From DRYS01 sp964491605 (GTDB taxonomy: Archaea; Thermoproteota; CALKCG01; B24; DRYS01), in assembly GCA_964491605.1 (NCBI GenBank), contig CAZBGY010000004.1, forward strand, positions 1-64,000: 64,000 nt of DNA, read 5' to 3'. Shown one piece after another: positions 17,541-26,192 of this stretch. Numbering within the stretch: position 1 is the first letter of the stretch; each line of letters opens with the position of its first letter. The translations under genes were made by a program, and so were the position numbers. A model generated the notes under the pieces. The model had not been told where the DNA came from. It ran no database searches and saw only the letters and a list, made by a program, of their open reading frames with translations.

Positions 17541-19879
17541 CTCCTACCGAACCTCCTATACATGATGAGTAGACCCGTTAAAGCTAACATTACAGCTATA
17601 CCCCCGTAGAGAAGCCAGCTAGTTTCATGGAATAACTCCACCCTAAGCGTAAACTGGGATGGGGAGACCTGATCTGAGGATAGAGTGAAATCTATATAGT
17701 AGTTTCCAGCGTTAACATCAGGCGTCGTCGAGATATGTATCGAGAACGAAGCTTCCTCACCCACCTTTAACACACTTAGAACCGTGGGAGATATATCTAT
17801 ATTGAAACCGCTAGGTATGCTGGAGTATAGAAGTTTAACGTTAGTAGTATCCTGACTACCTGTATTCCTAACGGTTAAAGTGAAGGTAGCTTCACCTCCA
17901 ACCGTTAAAGATGTATAGAAGTTCTGGGTGATTATCGATAGCTTATACAAGCCTAGAATATTTAGCGTTAGATCGATCTTATCGGATACATCGCTACTCT
18001 TAGCGTATACCGTTAAATTTACCGTTCCTAAAGGTGAGCCTGAAGGGATAGAGACTACTAGATAGAATTCCTTGGATCTACCAGCTTCGACATAAAGCCT
18101 TGTAATCTCCTGCCTGTTCGAATCTTCGAATCTATACCTCCAACCGCTAGGTAATCCTTCGACCGAAAGTGTTAGTAGCTCATCGTAGCCGCCCGTATTC
18201 TGAGCCGTTATCTTGAAACGTGCATCGTAACCCGAGTATACATCTATGTATGGAGGCGAAGCGAGAAGCTTAACATACGGTGGACTCCTCCCTACATCTA
18301 TCCTTAGATCCATCTTATCCGATATACTACCTGAATCCGCTTTAAACGTTAGATTATATACACCATCGCTAGATGTAGATGGTATAGATGCATCGATTAT
18401 AAGATCTAACGAGCCGCCACCAGGTATGGTTACCTCGGATACGGGTGTACCATCGATAGTTTTAACCGATAGGATCCATCCAGGTATCGAAGGCTCCAAG
18501 GACAGTTTAAACCTCTGATCAGATTCTACCGGATTCCTTAGTTTAACCTGGAATCTAACCGTATCGCCCGGCATCGCTACTCTACCGGGTATAGAGCAGG
18601 ATAGTATGGAGAATGCTAGAGGCTTCACATACACCGTGAACTCTAAGGTATATACAAGAGTGGAGTATGCTTTCAAAGTTAGGGTATAATACCCAGAAGC
18701 ATCTATTGGTATAACGACCTCTAGCTGTAGATTAGCGGTTTCACTAGGTGATAGCGATACCCTGGAAACCTCTTGATTCTGTAGTAGGATGCGTACAGGC
18801 CACGAGGTTGGGTTATCCACAGATAGTTCTACTACCTCTATATCATCGCCTACGTTACTTATCGTGAATGGTATGTAGATTCTTCTACCCGGATCTACCG
18901 ATAACGTTAAGAGTTGAGATCTAAGTTTTAAAGCTCTACGTAGCGTTATAACTCCGAGATCCACCTCACTACTGGATACAATTACGGTTTTAGATACCTT
19001 AACGTATCCTTGTTTAGAGAATATTAACGAGAAGCTTTTAGATAGCGGCAGCTCTAAGCTGAACGATCCGTTATCAGATGATTGGAAGCACCCTAGGAGT
19101 GTACCTTCCTGAGAGTAAGCTTCGATCTTAGCATTGCTTAACGCTACACCGCTCTCATCTGATATGGAGCCGTATATCCTAACCGTAGGTTGAGATTGAA
19201 CATATACGTAGAAGGCCCTAGATAGCGGTATGGTGCCGTTCACTAGTAACGTTAGCTTGTATAAACCTTCGATAGTATTCATAGGTATCGAGGCTACGAT
19301 CTGCAGAGATATACTCTGCCCTTTCGATAGAGTTACGCTTAAAACCTCTCTACCCTGATCGATTATCCTAACGATCCATCCTTCAGGCTTCTCCAAATTA
19401 AACGTTAAGGTTTCGGCTGCTTCACCCTCATATGATATGGTGACTGGTATCGATACATCCGAGCCTAGGTTAACGGCTATCGTCATGACGGTGGATACTA
19501 TCTTTACAGATCTTTTGATAGTTATATTACCGATATTCATATCGAATTTCTGAGCGTTAATAGTTTTGGTAGCCGTAACATATCCAGGCTTAGAGAATAC
19601 CAGCGTATACGAGTATCCTCTCTCCAGTAGTAGACCGAAATACCCATCGCTACCTGTATACGATAGGGTCTTTACGGATCCATCCGAAGCTAATACTTGA
19701 ATCATAGCTTTAGATACGCCTAACCCATCCTCATCCAATACATAACCGTATACGAATGTATAGTTTACCGTTTGAGCTGACATATGGGTTAAGCTGTATG
19801 CTAGTATCAGCGATACTAGCAGGGCAATCTTAGATATCTTCGATGTAGATCGGCTGCCTTCAATCCTACTTCCGCCCAT
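17537..19879 (-). CDS. Secreted, membrane-anchored NEW3/carboxypeptidase-regulatory-like repeat protein
   Basis: A 780-residue surface protein with signal peptide (IALLVSLILAYSLTHMSA), a large exterior part and one C-terminal anchor helix followed by YRRFGRR. The exterior alternates two kinds of beta-sandwich. CarboxypepD_reg-like units are marked by VYGYVLDEDGLGVSKAMIQV and IYGSISDESGVALSNAKIEA. NEW3-like units of about 100 residues each contain a WxVRIxxxxQEV-type strand and a PSGWRYRF-like strand. The two halves of residues 45-420 are clearly an internal duplication. It is translationally coupled to the ABC-2 ATPase. It probably shapes or presents the exported substrate, which is unknown. 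Confidence 0.85.
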   Translation of the reverse strand: MGGSRIEGSRSTSKISKIALLVSLILAYSLTHMSAQTVNYTFVYGYVLDEDGLGVSKAMIQVLASDGSVKTLSYTGSDGYFGLLLERGYSYTLVFSKPGYVTATKTINAQKFDMNIGNITIKRSVKIVSTVMTIAVNLGSDVSIPVTISYEGEAAETLTFNLEKPEGWIVRIIDQGREVLSVTLSKGQSISLQIVASIPMNTIEGLYKLTLLVNGTIPLSRAFYVYVQSQPTVRIYGSISDESGVALSNAKIEAYSQEGTLLGCFQSSDNGSFSLELPLSKSFSLIFSKQGYVKVSKTVIVSSSEVDLGVITLRRALKLRSQLLTLSVDPGRRIYIPFTISNVGDDIEVVELSVDNPTSWPVRILLQNQEVSRVSLSPSETANLQLEVVIPIDASGYYTLTLKAYSTLVYTLEFTVYVKPLAFSILSCSIPGRVAMPGDTVRFQVKLRNPVESDQRFKLSLEPSIPGWILSVKTIDGTPVSEVTIPGGGSLDLIIDASIPSTSSDGVYNLTFKADSGSISDKMDLRIDVGRSPPYVKLLASPPYIDVYSGYDARFKITAQNTGGYDELLTLSVEGLPSGWRYRFEDSNRQEITRLYVEAGRSKEFYLVVSIPSGSPLGTVNLTVYAKSSDVSDKIDLTLNILGLYKLSIITQNFYTSLTVGGEATFTLTVRNTGSQDTTNVKLLYSSIPSGFNIDISPTVLSVLKVGEEASFSIHISTTPDVNAGNYYIDFTLSSDQVSPSQFTLRVELFHETSWLLYGGIAVMLALTGLLIMYRRFGRR

Positions 19880-19972
19880 ATCTTCTCCTGATAACTAAGA
19901 AGATTACCTCCAATTTAAGGGATTGTATGAAAAACTGTGAAACGTATGTTTCGATTAGAGTTTACAGATCCA

Positions 19973-20896
19973 CTAAGGAAGGGCTTTCCTAAGATTTTCA
20001 GCCGCTTCGCTTGGGGGTAGGGTATTAACGTATATCCATCCCCCAATCTCCAATCCAGCCCATATAGATGTTTTAGGCAGTATTTCTATGTGCCAGTGGT
20101 GATCCTGGGATAGACCGTAGTGTAGCCAGTAGTTGAATTCGAACTCACCGAGGATCGAATGGAGTCTACGCATAACGTCGATTAACGCTTCGGCCAAGGA
20201 TTCGATATAGCTTGCGGTACGAGGAATATCTGGATTATGCCTAGTCGATGTTATCATAACCTCATATGGCTTGAGACTAGCTTTAGGACATATAACGGCT
20301 ATATCATCGTAGATAGCTATCGATGGGCTTTCATCTATCAGCATGCATACCGGGCATCCACCTTTATACTGGGATAGCTCCGATTCTACTCTAGGTGGGA
20401 GGATCGGTGAAGCTGCTATCTGCATATGCATATGCTCTATAGATGCACCAGCTGATCTACCATAGTTCTTGAACAACAATACGTATTGGATACCTGGATC
20501 AGATCTTAACGCATCTATACGTTCTAGAGCTGCTTGTATAGCTAAAGCTTGCTGCTCGGTAGATATGCTCCAAGGCTTGTCTTCATGCCTAGGGGATTCT
20601 ACAAGCACTTCATGATATCCGTATACACTTCCAGGTGAAGCGGAGAATATAGGATAAAGGTTATCGAAAACCCTGATAATCCAATCACTCCTTCTACCGG
20701 TATCTTCATCCTTCGATCGATCTATAGATCCATCGATCGACTTAACATAGATAAGCTTTGCAGGTGGCGTCATATACTCGCTACCTGGGCAGAATGGACA
20801 TCCCCCTATCCCACCATAGTGGACTGGACGCCTACCCCTACGCGGAGCTACCACGACGTATTCACCTGTTAACGGGCTGCGTATTAGCTCAGACAA
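19973..20896 (-). CDS. galT: GalT-like sugar-1-phosphate nucleotidylyltransferase/phosphorylase
   Basis: A 307-residue HIT-superfamily enzyme of the galactose-1-phosphate uridylyltransferase family. Zinc ligands CPFC (C33, C36) follow RSPLTGEYVVVAPRRGRRP. The active-site H155-M-H157-M-Q159 (family HxHxQ) lies in GRSAGASIEHMHMQ. It exchanges NMP between sugar-1-phosphate and a nucleotide sugar; the archaeal branch also includes ADP-glucose phosphorylase-like enzymes, so the sugar is not settled. The start is TTG. It lies downstream of the wHTH and glycosyltransferase genes on the same strand. Confidence 0.85.
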   Translation of the reverse strand: MSELIRSPLTGEYVVVAPRRGRRPVHYGGIGGCPFCPGSEYMTPPAKLIYVKSIDGSIDRSKDEDTGRRSDWIIRVFDNLYPIFSASPGSVYGYHEVLVESPRHEDKPWSISTEQQALAIQAALERIDALRSDPGIQYVLLFKNYGRSAGASIEHMHMQIAASPILPPRVESELSQYKGGCPVCMLIDESPSIAIYDDIAVICPKASLKPYEVMITSTRHNPDIPRTASYIESLAEALIDVMRRLHSILGEFEFNYWLHYGLSQDHHWHIEILPKTSIWAGLEIGGWIYVNTLPPSEAAENLRKALP

Positions 20897-20935
20897 ACCT
20901 CACACCCATAGGATTTACGATTTTATACACCTATG

Positions 20936-21202
20936 CTAGGAGTAGAGGGAGGATGCTGCTAATATACCGTTCGGTGTTAGGTAGAACTTTATACCGCTCT
21001 CGGAATTTGTGGAGGATACATACCCTAAATACATGAGGATACGTATACTCGAATCTATATGTACGGCTTCTATACCTGTTCTCTCCGATAACTCCCTTAT
21101 GGTTAGAGCTTTCGACGGATCGATCGCACTTAGCGTTAACAACGATGAGAGTATGCTCTTCACTATACTATTGAAATCTTGCTCTCCTTCCGGCTTCGCC
21201 AT
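20936..21202 (-). CDS. Small winged-helix DNA-binding protein
   Basis: An 88-residue protein with a predicted winged helix: SILSSLLTLSAIDPSKALTI, then the helix-turn-helix IRELSERTGIEAVHIDSSIRIL, then the wing GIKFYLTPNGI. Its first 35 bases overlap the end of the upstream glycosyltransferase, so it is translated from the same message. It is a candidate local regulator of the sugar-polymer genes. No close family is recognised. Confidence 0.6.
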   Translation of the reverse strand: MAKPEGEQDFNSIVKSILSSLLTLSAIDPSKALTIRELSERTGIEAVHIDSSIRILMYLGYVSSTNSESGIKFYLTPNGILAASSLYS

Positions 21203-22346
21203 AAGCTTCGAGCACCTTCTTAGCTATATTTCTCCAATCAAATCTTTTAGCTTTTACTACAGCATTCCATCTAAGCTTTGATGCTAAGTCCTGATCTTCT
21301 AGAAGTCTTTCGATACATGAAGCTAGACTATTAGGGTCACCTGGGTAAGCCCATAAGCCATCAACCTCGTGCTCCACTATCTCCTTCAACCCGCCTGTAG
21401 CTGAAACTACTATAGGTAGACCTGAAGCCATACCCTCCAAGGCTACTATACCGAAAGGCTCATATAGAGAGGATACAACCATTATATCGGCTGATCTAAG
21501 TATAGCTTTAAGGTTATCATCGTCCACGAAGCCTGTGAATATCACGTGCTCGGATAAACCTAGATCGGAAGCCTGCTTCTCAAGCTCCCCCCTCATATAA
21601 CCGTCTCCTACCAGGATAAGCTTAGCTTCAGGATGCTTACGGATAACGATGCTCATAGCTTGTAGTAGTATATGGAAGCCTTTCTGATAACTCATCCTTC
21701 CTACGGATACTATAAGTTTCTCCCAAGGTTTAACATTTAGCCTTCCACGTATAGAATCCCGATCTACCTTGATATCGAATACCGATGGATCCACACCGTT
21801 ATAGATAACGTAAACTTTATCCTCTGGAAGCTTAAACCAGTGGATAAGCTCATCTCTCATATGGCTACTCACAGTTAAGATGATCGAAGCTTCGTAGGAT
21901 ACCCACCACTCTATGGAGTCTATCATGTAAGACTCAGGTGTCGTTAAACCTTGGGATCTACCTCTCTCAGTACTATGGAACGTCGCTACGAGGGGGACTC
22001 TAAGCATATGCTTAGCGGATATACTTGATAGAGCTGTAAGCCAGTCGTGGCTATGCACTATATCGGGTCTACCAAAGTTATAGGCGATATAGCCTATACG
22101 CTTCTCGAAGAAATGGTTGAAGAGAGCCACCCATATATAGAAGTTTGATGCACCTATCTCTACAGGGACTCTATGGATATGAACCCCATCTTCAACCTCA
22201 TAAATAGGTTTACCTGGGAAATCTAGTGTTACTACATGAACCTCGCATCCCTCTAGAGTTAGAGCTCTACTTAGGAAGTATACATGCCTAGATATACCTC
22301 CTACTATCCTAGGTGGATACTCCCATGAAAGCATGAGGATACGCAA
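21168..22346 (-). CDS. GT4/GT5-family glycosyltransferase (archaeal glycogen-synthase-like)
   Basis: A 392-residue GT-B enzyme beginning MLSWEYPPRIVGGISRHVY, with VHSHDWLTALSS, FHSTERGRSQG, VIYNGVDPSVFD, GRMSYQKGFHILLQAM and the catalytic EPFGIVALEGMASGLPIV. It is similar throughout to the enzyme at 14322. It lies five bases after the nucleotidyltransferase/phosphomutase fusion, so a matched donor-making and donor-using pair is likely, consistent with glycogen or another alpha-glucan. Donor identity is inference. Confidence 0.87.
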   Translation of the reverse strand: MRILMLSWEYPPRIVGGISRHVYFLSRALTLEGCEVHVVTLDFPGKPIYEVEDGVHIHRVPVEIGASNFYIWVALFNHFFEKRIGYIAYNFGRPDIVHSHDWLTALSSISAKHMLRVPLVATFHSTERGRSQGLTTPESYMIDSIEWWVSYEASIILTVSSHMRDELIHWFKLPEDKVYVIYNGVDPSVFDIKVDRDSIRGRLNVKPWEKLIVSVGRMSYQKGFHILLQAMSIVIRKHPEAKLILVGDGYMRGELEKQASDLGLSEHVIFTGFVDDDNLKAILRSADIMVVSSLYEPFGIVALEGMASGLPIVVSATGGLKEIVEHEVDGLWAYPGDPNSLASCIERLLEDQDLASKLRWNAVVKAKRFDWRNIAKKVLEAYGEAGRRARFQ

Positions 22347-22351
22347 ATTCC

Positions 22352-24853
22352 TTAACCCTCTGAGAATGCTACAAGCCTAACTATATCCTCGTATCTTCTA
22401 AGTATACTCCTAGCAGTCTCCGAGTCCTCTGATTCGACGTATACGAGTATCTTAGACTCATCTAGGGATGGCATTATAGATATGTACGAGCTACCTTCGA
22501 TCAACTTCAATCCTTCTATACCTGGGGTATCGTGGTCTCCAAGCTCCTCCCTCAATTTAGCTATAGCCTTACCTATAAGCTTCTTAGGCATCTCTACAGC
22601 CGCCTCCACCCTATACTTTAGAGGTATCTGCCTCCTGATAGAGCTAACCCTATGCTTAGATAAGAACTCTAGCATAGCCATCATAGAAGCTATAGAATCG
22701 AAGAAAGGCGTTAATCTAGGTATAGAGAATCTACCGGTTTCATCGCCTCCGAGGGATGCTTTAAACTCTATTATACTCCGAAGTAAGATTGAAGGATCCC
22801 TACTACACTTCATGATATCGTAGCCTAAACCCGATATATATTCACTTATGGATTCAGGTATCGATGAAGACAATACAGCTTTACCCGTAGAACCTGATTC
22901 AGCTAGGTGGAGAGCTAGTATACCGAGAGCTAGCTCACTCTGCAGAGGGATACCCTCATCATCTACTACCAGTATCCTAGAGCCGCTACAATCGAATATG
23001 AAGCCTATATCAGCATCGATGGAGCGGACGACCTTAGAAACTGCTTCGACCTCCTCCAGTATACTTTTAGCTTTAGCAGATCTAACATTTCGAACACCTA
23101 AAAGGAAGGTATCTACTTCTAATTTGTCTAGGAGTATAGGCAGTATTACCGATGTAGATCCTTCGACGGCGTTCACGACGAGCTTCATACTCCTTAAACT
23201 ATCGATCTTCGATCTACTCAGTAGATCATCTATATACTCCTCTATGAAGCCTGTTGGATAAGTTAGCTCACCTATATCCTCAGGTTGAACCCTACGGAAA
23301 GATTCTTTGAAAAGAATTTCGTCTATAGCTCTTCTCACAGATCCAGCTACTTCTACACCATGATTATCGAGAACCTTTATGAGGATGCGGCCAGGAGTAT
23401 GCGAAGGTGCGGATACGAATACCCCACCGTCAAGCTTATACTTAGCGATATAAGAGCTGAGGACCGGTAGCGGTGCAACCGTGAGGTTCTCCACGTCGAT
23501 GCCGGCGGCTAGAAGTCCTGAAACAAGACTACGTTTAACCATCCTAGATATCGTAGAGTTATCCCTAGCTACAGCTATCCTTCCACCGAAATTCAGCCAT
23601 GAACCTATAGCTAAACCTAGTTTAGCTGCGAAATCGGGTGTAACCTCTACGTTTACAGCTCCAGCTACACCTTCAGCCGTGAATAATGTGGAGTACCATC
23701 TTATACCCCATCTAATATCTGAGCTGACGATCGAGTATGAATCTATAAGCCTCTCAGGCCATACCCTAACGCTTGAACGGATGATGCTATGCTTACCGAT
23801 CCTACACCTATCGCCTACTACAACCCCGGGATTACATACCACGCCTTCACTTATAATGCAGGATTCGCATACGATCGAGCCGTCAAGCTTGGAATATGCT
23901 CCTATAATCGAGGAATCCCATACAACGCTTCTAGCTATCGAGGCTCCATCACCTATAGATACATTACGTCCTATGATCGCCGATGGACCTATAGATGCAC
24001 TTGAACTTATAGTGGATCCTTTACCCAGGGCTATAGGCGGCGTCAACTGAATATCCCTTGGGATATCAGAATCCTCAACCCATATACCAGGCTCAAACTC
24101 TAAACCGGCAGCTTTCAGCATACCGGCTCTACCTTCTAGGACGTCTAGATTAGCTTGTAGATAGCTTAGAGGAGTTCCTATATCGCTCCAATAACCTTTA
24201 ATCGGATAGATGTAGATAGGCTCACCCCTATCTAAGAGTCTAGGTATTAGATCCTTTGAGAAATCGTATGATCTATCACTAGGTATTAAGCGGTAAACTT
24301 CAGGCTCAATGATGTATATACCACAGTTTATCCATAAACTCGAAACCTCAGAATATGAAGGTTTCTCTTGTAGCCGTTTAACCCTATACTCATCGCCGAA
24401 TACGATTACACCGAACTCTACAGGGTTATCAACTCTAGTGGATGCTATGGTTAACGTTGAACCCCTACTCCTATGGAAATCTAGCATGTTATCCACATCG
24501 AAGTATGAGAGTACATCGCCACTCCAGACGAGTATAGATTCATCTTTAATTCCATATCTATCTACAGCCGACTTAACACCCCCAGCAGTACCCATAGGCT
24601 TATCTTCTATGCTGTATGATATCTCCGCACCCATATTTGATCCATCACCGAAATATCTCTCTACAACCATAGGCATGTAGTGGAGGGTTAGTATGAACTT
24701 CTTAAACCCGAAGGATAGAAGCATCTCGATCGTATGTTCGAGTATAGGTTTATTAGCTACGGGAACCATGGGTTTAGGCCTGTTCGAAGTAAGTGGACGT
24801 AACCTAGTCCCCTCGCCGCCAGCCATTATTAAAACGGGTGGAGTTATCCGCAT
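22352..24853 (-). CDS. Sugar-phosphate nucleotidyltransferase fused to a degenerate phosphomannomutase domain
   Basis: An 833-residue three-part protein. Residues 5-240 are an NTP transferase (AGGEGTRLRPLT at 11-22, SGDVL for the metal Asp at 111-115, YWSDIGTP). Residues 260-370 are left-handed beta-helix hexapeptide repeats. Residues 385-833 are a phosphoglucomutase/phosphomannomutase fold. It would activate hexose-1-phosphate to a nucleotide sugar for the adjacent glycosyltransferase. In the mutase part the phosphoserine loop reads SAPSHTP (481-487), but the metal loop is DCSGSR (621-626) in place of DGDxDR. The sugar loop GGDETGRF (702-709) is kept. Mutase activity is therefore doubtful. 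Confidence 0.9.
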   Translation of the reverse strand: MRITPPVLIMAGGEGTRLRPLTSNRPKPMVPVANKPILEHTIEMLLSFGFKKFILTLHYMPMVVERYFGDGSNMGAEISYSIEDKPMGTAGGVKSAVDRYGIKDESILVWSGDVLSYFDVDNMLDFHRSRGSTLTIASTRVDNPVEFGVIVFGDEYRVKRLQEKPSYSEVSSLWINCGIYIIEPEVYRLIPSDRSYDFSKDLIPRLLDRGEPIYIYPIKGYWSDIGTPLSYLQANLDVLEGRAGMLKAAGLEFEPGIWVEDSDIPRDIQLTPPIALGKGSTISSSASIGPSAIIGRNVSIGDGASIARSVVWDSSIIGAYSKLDGSIVCESCIISEGVVCNPGVVVGDRCRIGKHSIIRSSVRVWPERLIDSYSIVSSDIRWGIRWYSTLFTAEGVAGAVNVEVTPDFAAKLGLAIGSWLNFGGRIAVARDNSTISRMVKRSLVSGLLAAGIDVENLTVAPLPVLSSYIAKYKLDGGVFVSAPSHTPGRILIKVLDNHGVEVAGSVRRAIDEILFKESFRRVQPEDIGELTYPTGFIEEYIDDLLSRSKIDSLRSMKLVVNAVEGSTSVILPILLDKLEVDTFLLGVRNVRSAKAKSILEEVEAVSKVVRSIDADIGFIFDCSGSRILVVDDEGIPLQSELALGILALHLAESGSTGKAVLSSSIPESISEYISGLGYDIMKCSRDPSILLRSIIEFKASLGGDETGRFSIPRLTPFFDSIASMMAMLEFLSKHRVSSIRRQIPLKYRVEAAVEMPKKLIGKAIAKLREELGDHDTPGIEGLKLIEGSSYISIMPSLDESKILVYVESEDSETARSILRRYEDIVRLVAFSEG

Positions 24854-24932
24854 TCCTCTAAAAAGTTTTATGATGAGCGTGGGAGATAAACTTTCTAAAA
24901 GACATAGTGATATGAATTGAGGTGCTGTAGTA

Positions 24933-26117
24933 TTGGATCTAGTCCTAGTTTTCGAAGTGCATCAGCCGTTCAGACTTAGATACAGGTTTAAAGGAAGGCT
25001 ACCATATAGATACTTCGATAACCAACTTAACAGGAAGATACTTGAAAAGATAGCGTATAGATGCTATCTACCATCAAATAAAATCTTATTGGATGCGATA
25101 GAGGAGACTGGAGGTGTGTTCAGGGTTGCATTCTCCATTTCAGGTCTCCTACTCAAACAAGCCGAGATGTGGACACCCGAGATTATAGACTCCTTTAAGA
25201 CACTTGCGGATACCGGATGCGTGGAATTCCTAGCTCAAACATATTATCATAGCTTAGCATCTATCTATAGGGATAGAGAAGAATTTAGATTCCAAGTGGA
25301 GAAGCATGTAGATACCGTGAAGAGGATATTTAAGGTTAAACCAAGAGTTCTCGAGAATACTGAACTCATATACAGCGATTCGATAGGTGTCGAAGCCGAG
25401 AGACTTGGATTCGAAGCTATAGTAACAGAGGGCGCTGAAAGGATATTGAAGTGGAGAAGCTCGAACTACCTGTATAAGGCTAGAGGTAGCGGGGTGAAGA
25501 TACTGACTAGGAATTATAGGCTTTCGGATGATGTGGGGTTCAGGTTTTCGACTAGGGATTGGACCGAATACCCATTAACAGCGGATAAGTATAGTGAATG
25601 GATTGCTAGGAGTAAGGGGCAGTACATACTAGTCTTCATAGACTACGAAACTTTCGGTGAACACCACCCAGTGGAAACCGGTATAATGGAGTTCCTATCA
25701 TGGCTACCTAGGGAAGCTATTAGAAGAGGTATAAGATTCCTAACACCTAGCCAGGTGATCGACGAATACCATCCTGTAGATGAGCTTGAAGTCTCCGATA
25801 ACAGTCCGGTATCATGGGCTGATGAGGAGAGAGATCTATCCGCATGGATAGGTAACGATATGCAAAGATTATCCTTAAATAAGATAGAGCAACTGGGACC
25901 GAAGGTTAAATCTTCAAGCGATAGAAGGGCTTTAGAAGCTTGGAGGATATTACAATGTAGTGATCTACTATACTATCAAAGCGTTAAAGGCGGCGGAGCA
26001 GGTATGGTTCACAAGTATTTCAACCCATACAAATCTGCTTATGAAGCTTTCGCACTTCACATGTCGGCGTTACTAGACTTGGAAAGCTATGTGGAGGGTA
26101 AGGATTCATCGGGATGA
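24933..26117 (+). CDS. GH57 family glycoside hydrolase (alpha-amylase-like)
   Basis: A 394-residue (beta/alpha)7-barrel hydrolase. GH57 motifs are present: HQP at 10-12 (FEVHQPFR), nucleophile E144 in ENTELIYSD, and acid/base D237 in FIDYETFGEHH. Its length matches short archaeal GH57 alpha-amylases. There is no signal peptide, so it probably trims or degrades an internal alpha-glucan made by the divergent fusion protein and glycosyltransferase. The start is TTG after a TGAGGTG ribosome site. The 79-base spacer to the divergent gene holds both promoters. Confidence 0.9.
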   Translation: MDLVLVFEVHQPFRLRYRFKGRLPYRYFDNQLNRKILEKIAYRCYLPSNKILLDAIEETGGVFRVAFSISGLLLKQAEMWTPEIIDSFKTLADTGCVEFLAQTYYHSLASIYRDREEFRFQVEKHVDTVKRIFKVKPRVLENTELIYSDSIGVEAERLGFEAIVTEGAERILKWRSSNYLYKARGSGVKILTRNYRLSDDVGFRFSTRDWTEYPLTADKYSEWIARSKGQYILVFIDYETFGEHHPVETGIMEFLSWLPREAIRRGIRFLTPSQVIDEYHPVDELEVSDNSPVSWADEERDLSAWIGNDMQRLSLNKIEQLGPKVKSSSDRRALEAWRILQCSDLLYYQSVKGGGAGMVHKYFNPYKSAYEAFALHMSALLDLESYVEGKDSSG

Positions 26118-26192
26118 ACACTTCTCTAAACCGGATAGCGATACTCTTTTACTTGAATTAGGTACGTAAACTTTAATTCTAGCGAAGCCTAT

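Noticed and set aside
23481..24050. 189-codon plus-strand frame
   Set aside because: Entirely inside, and antisense to, the nucleotidyltransferase/phosphomutase gene; Ser/Thr/Pro-rich shadow composition.
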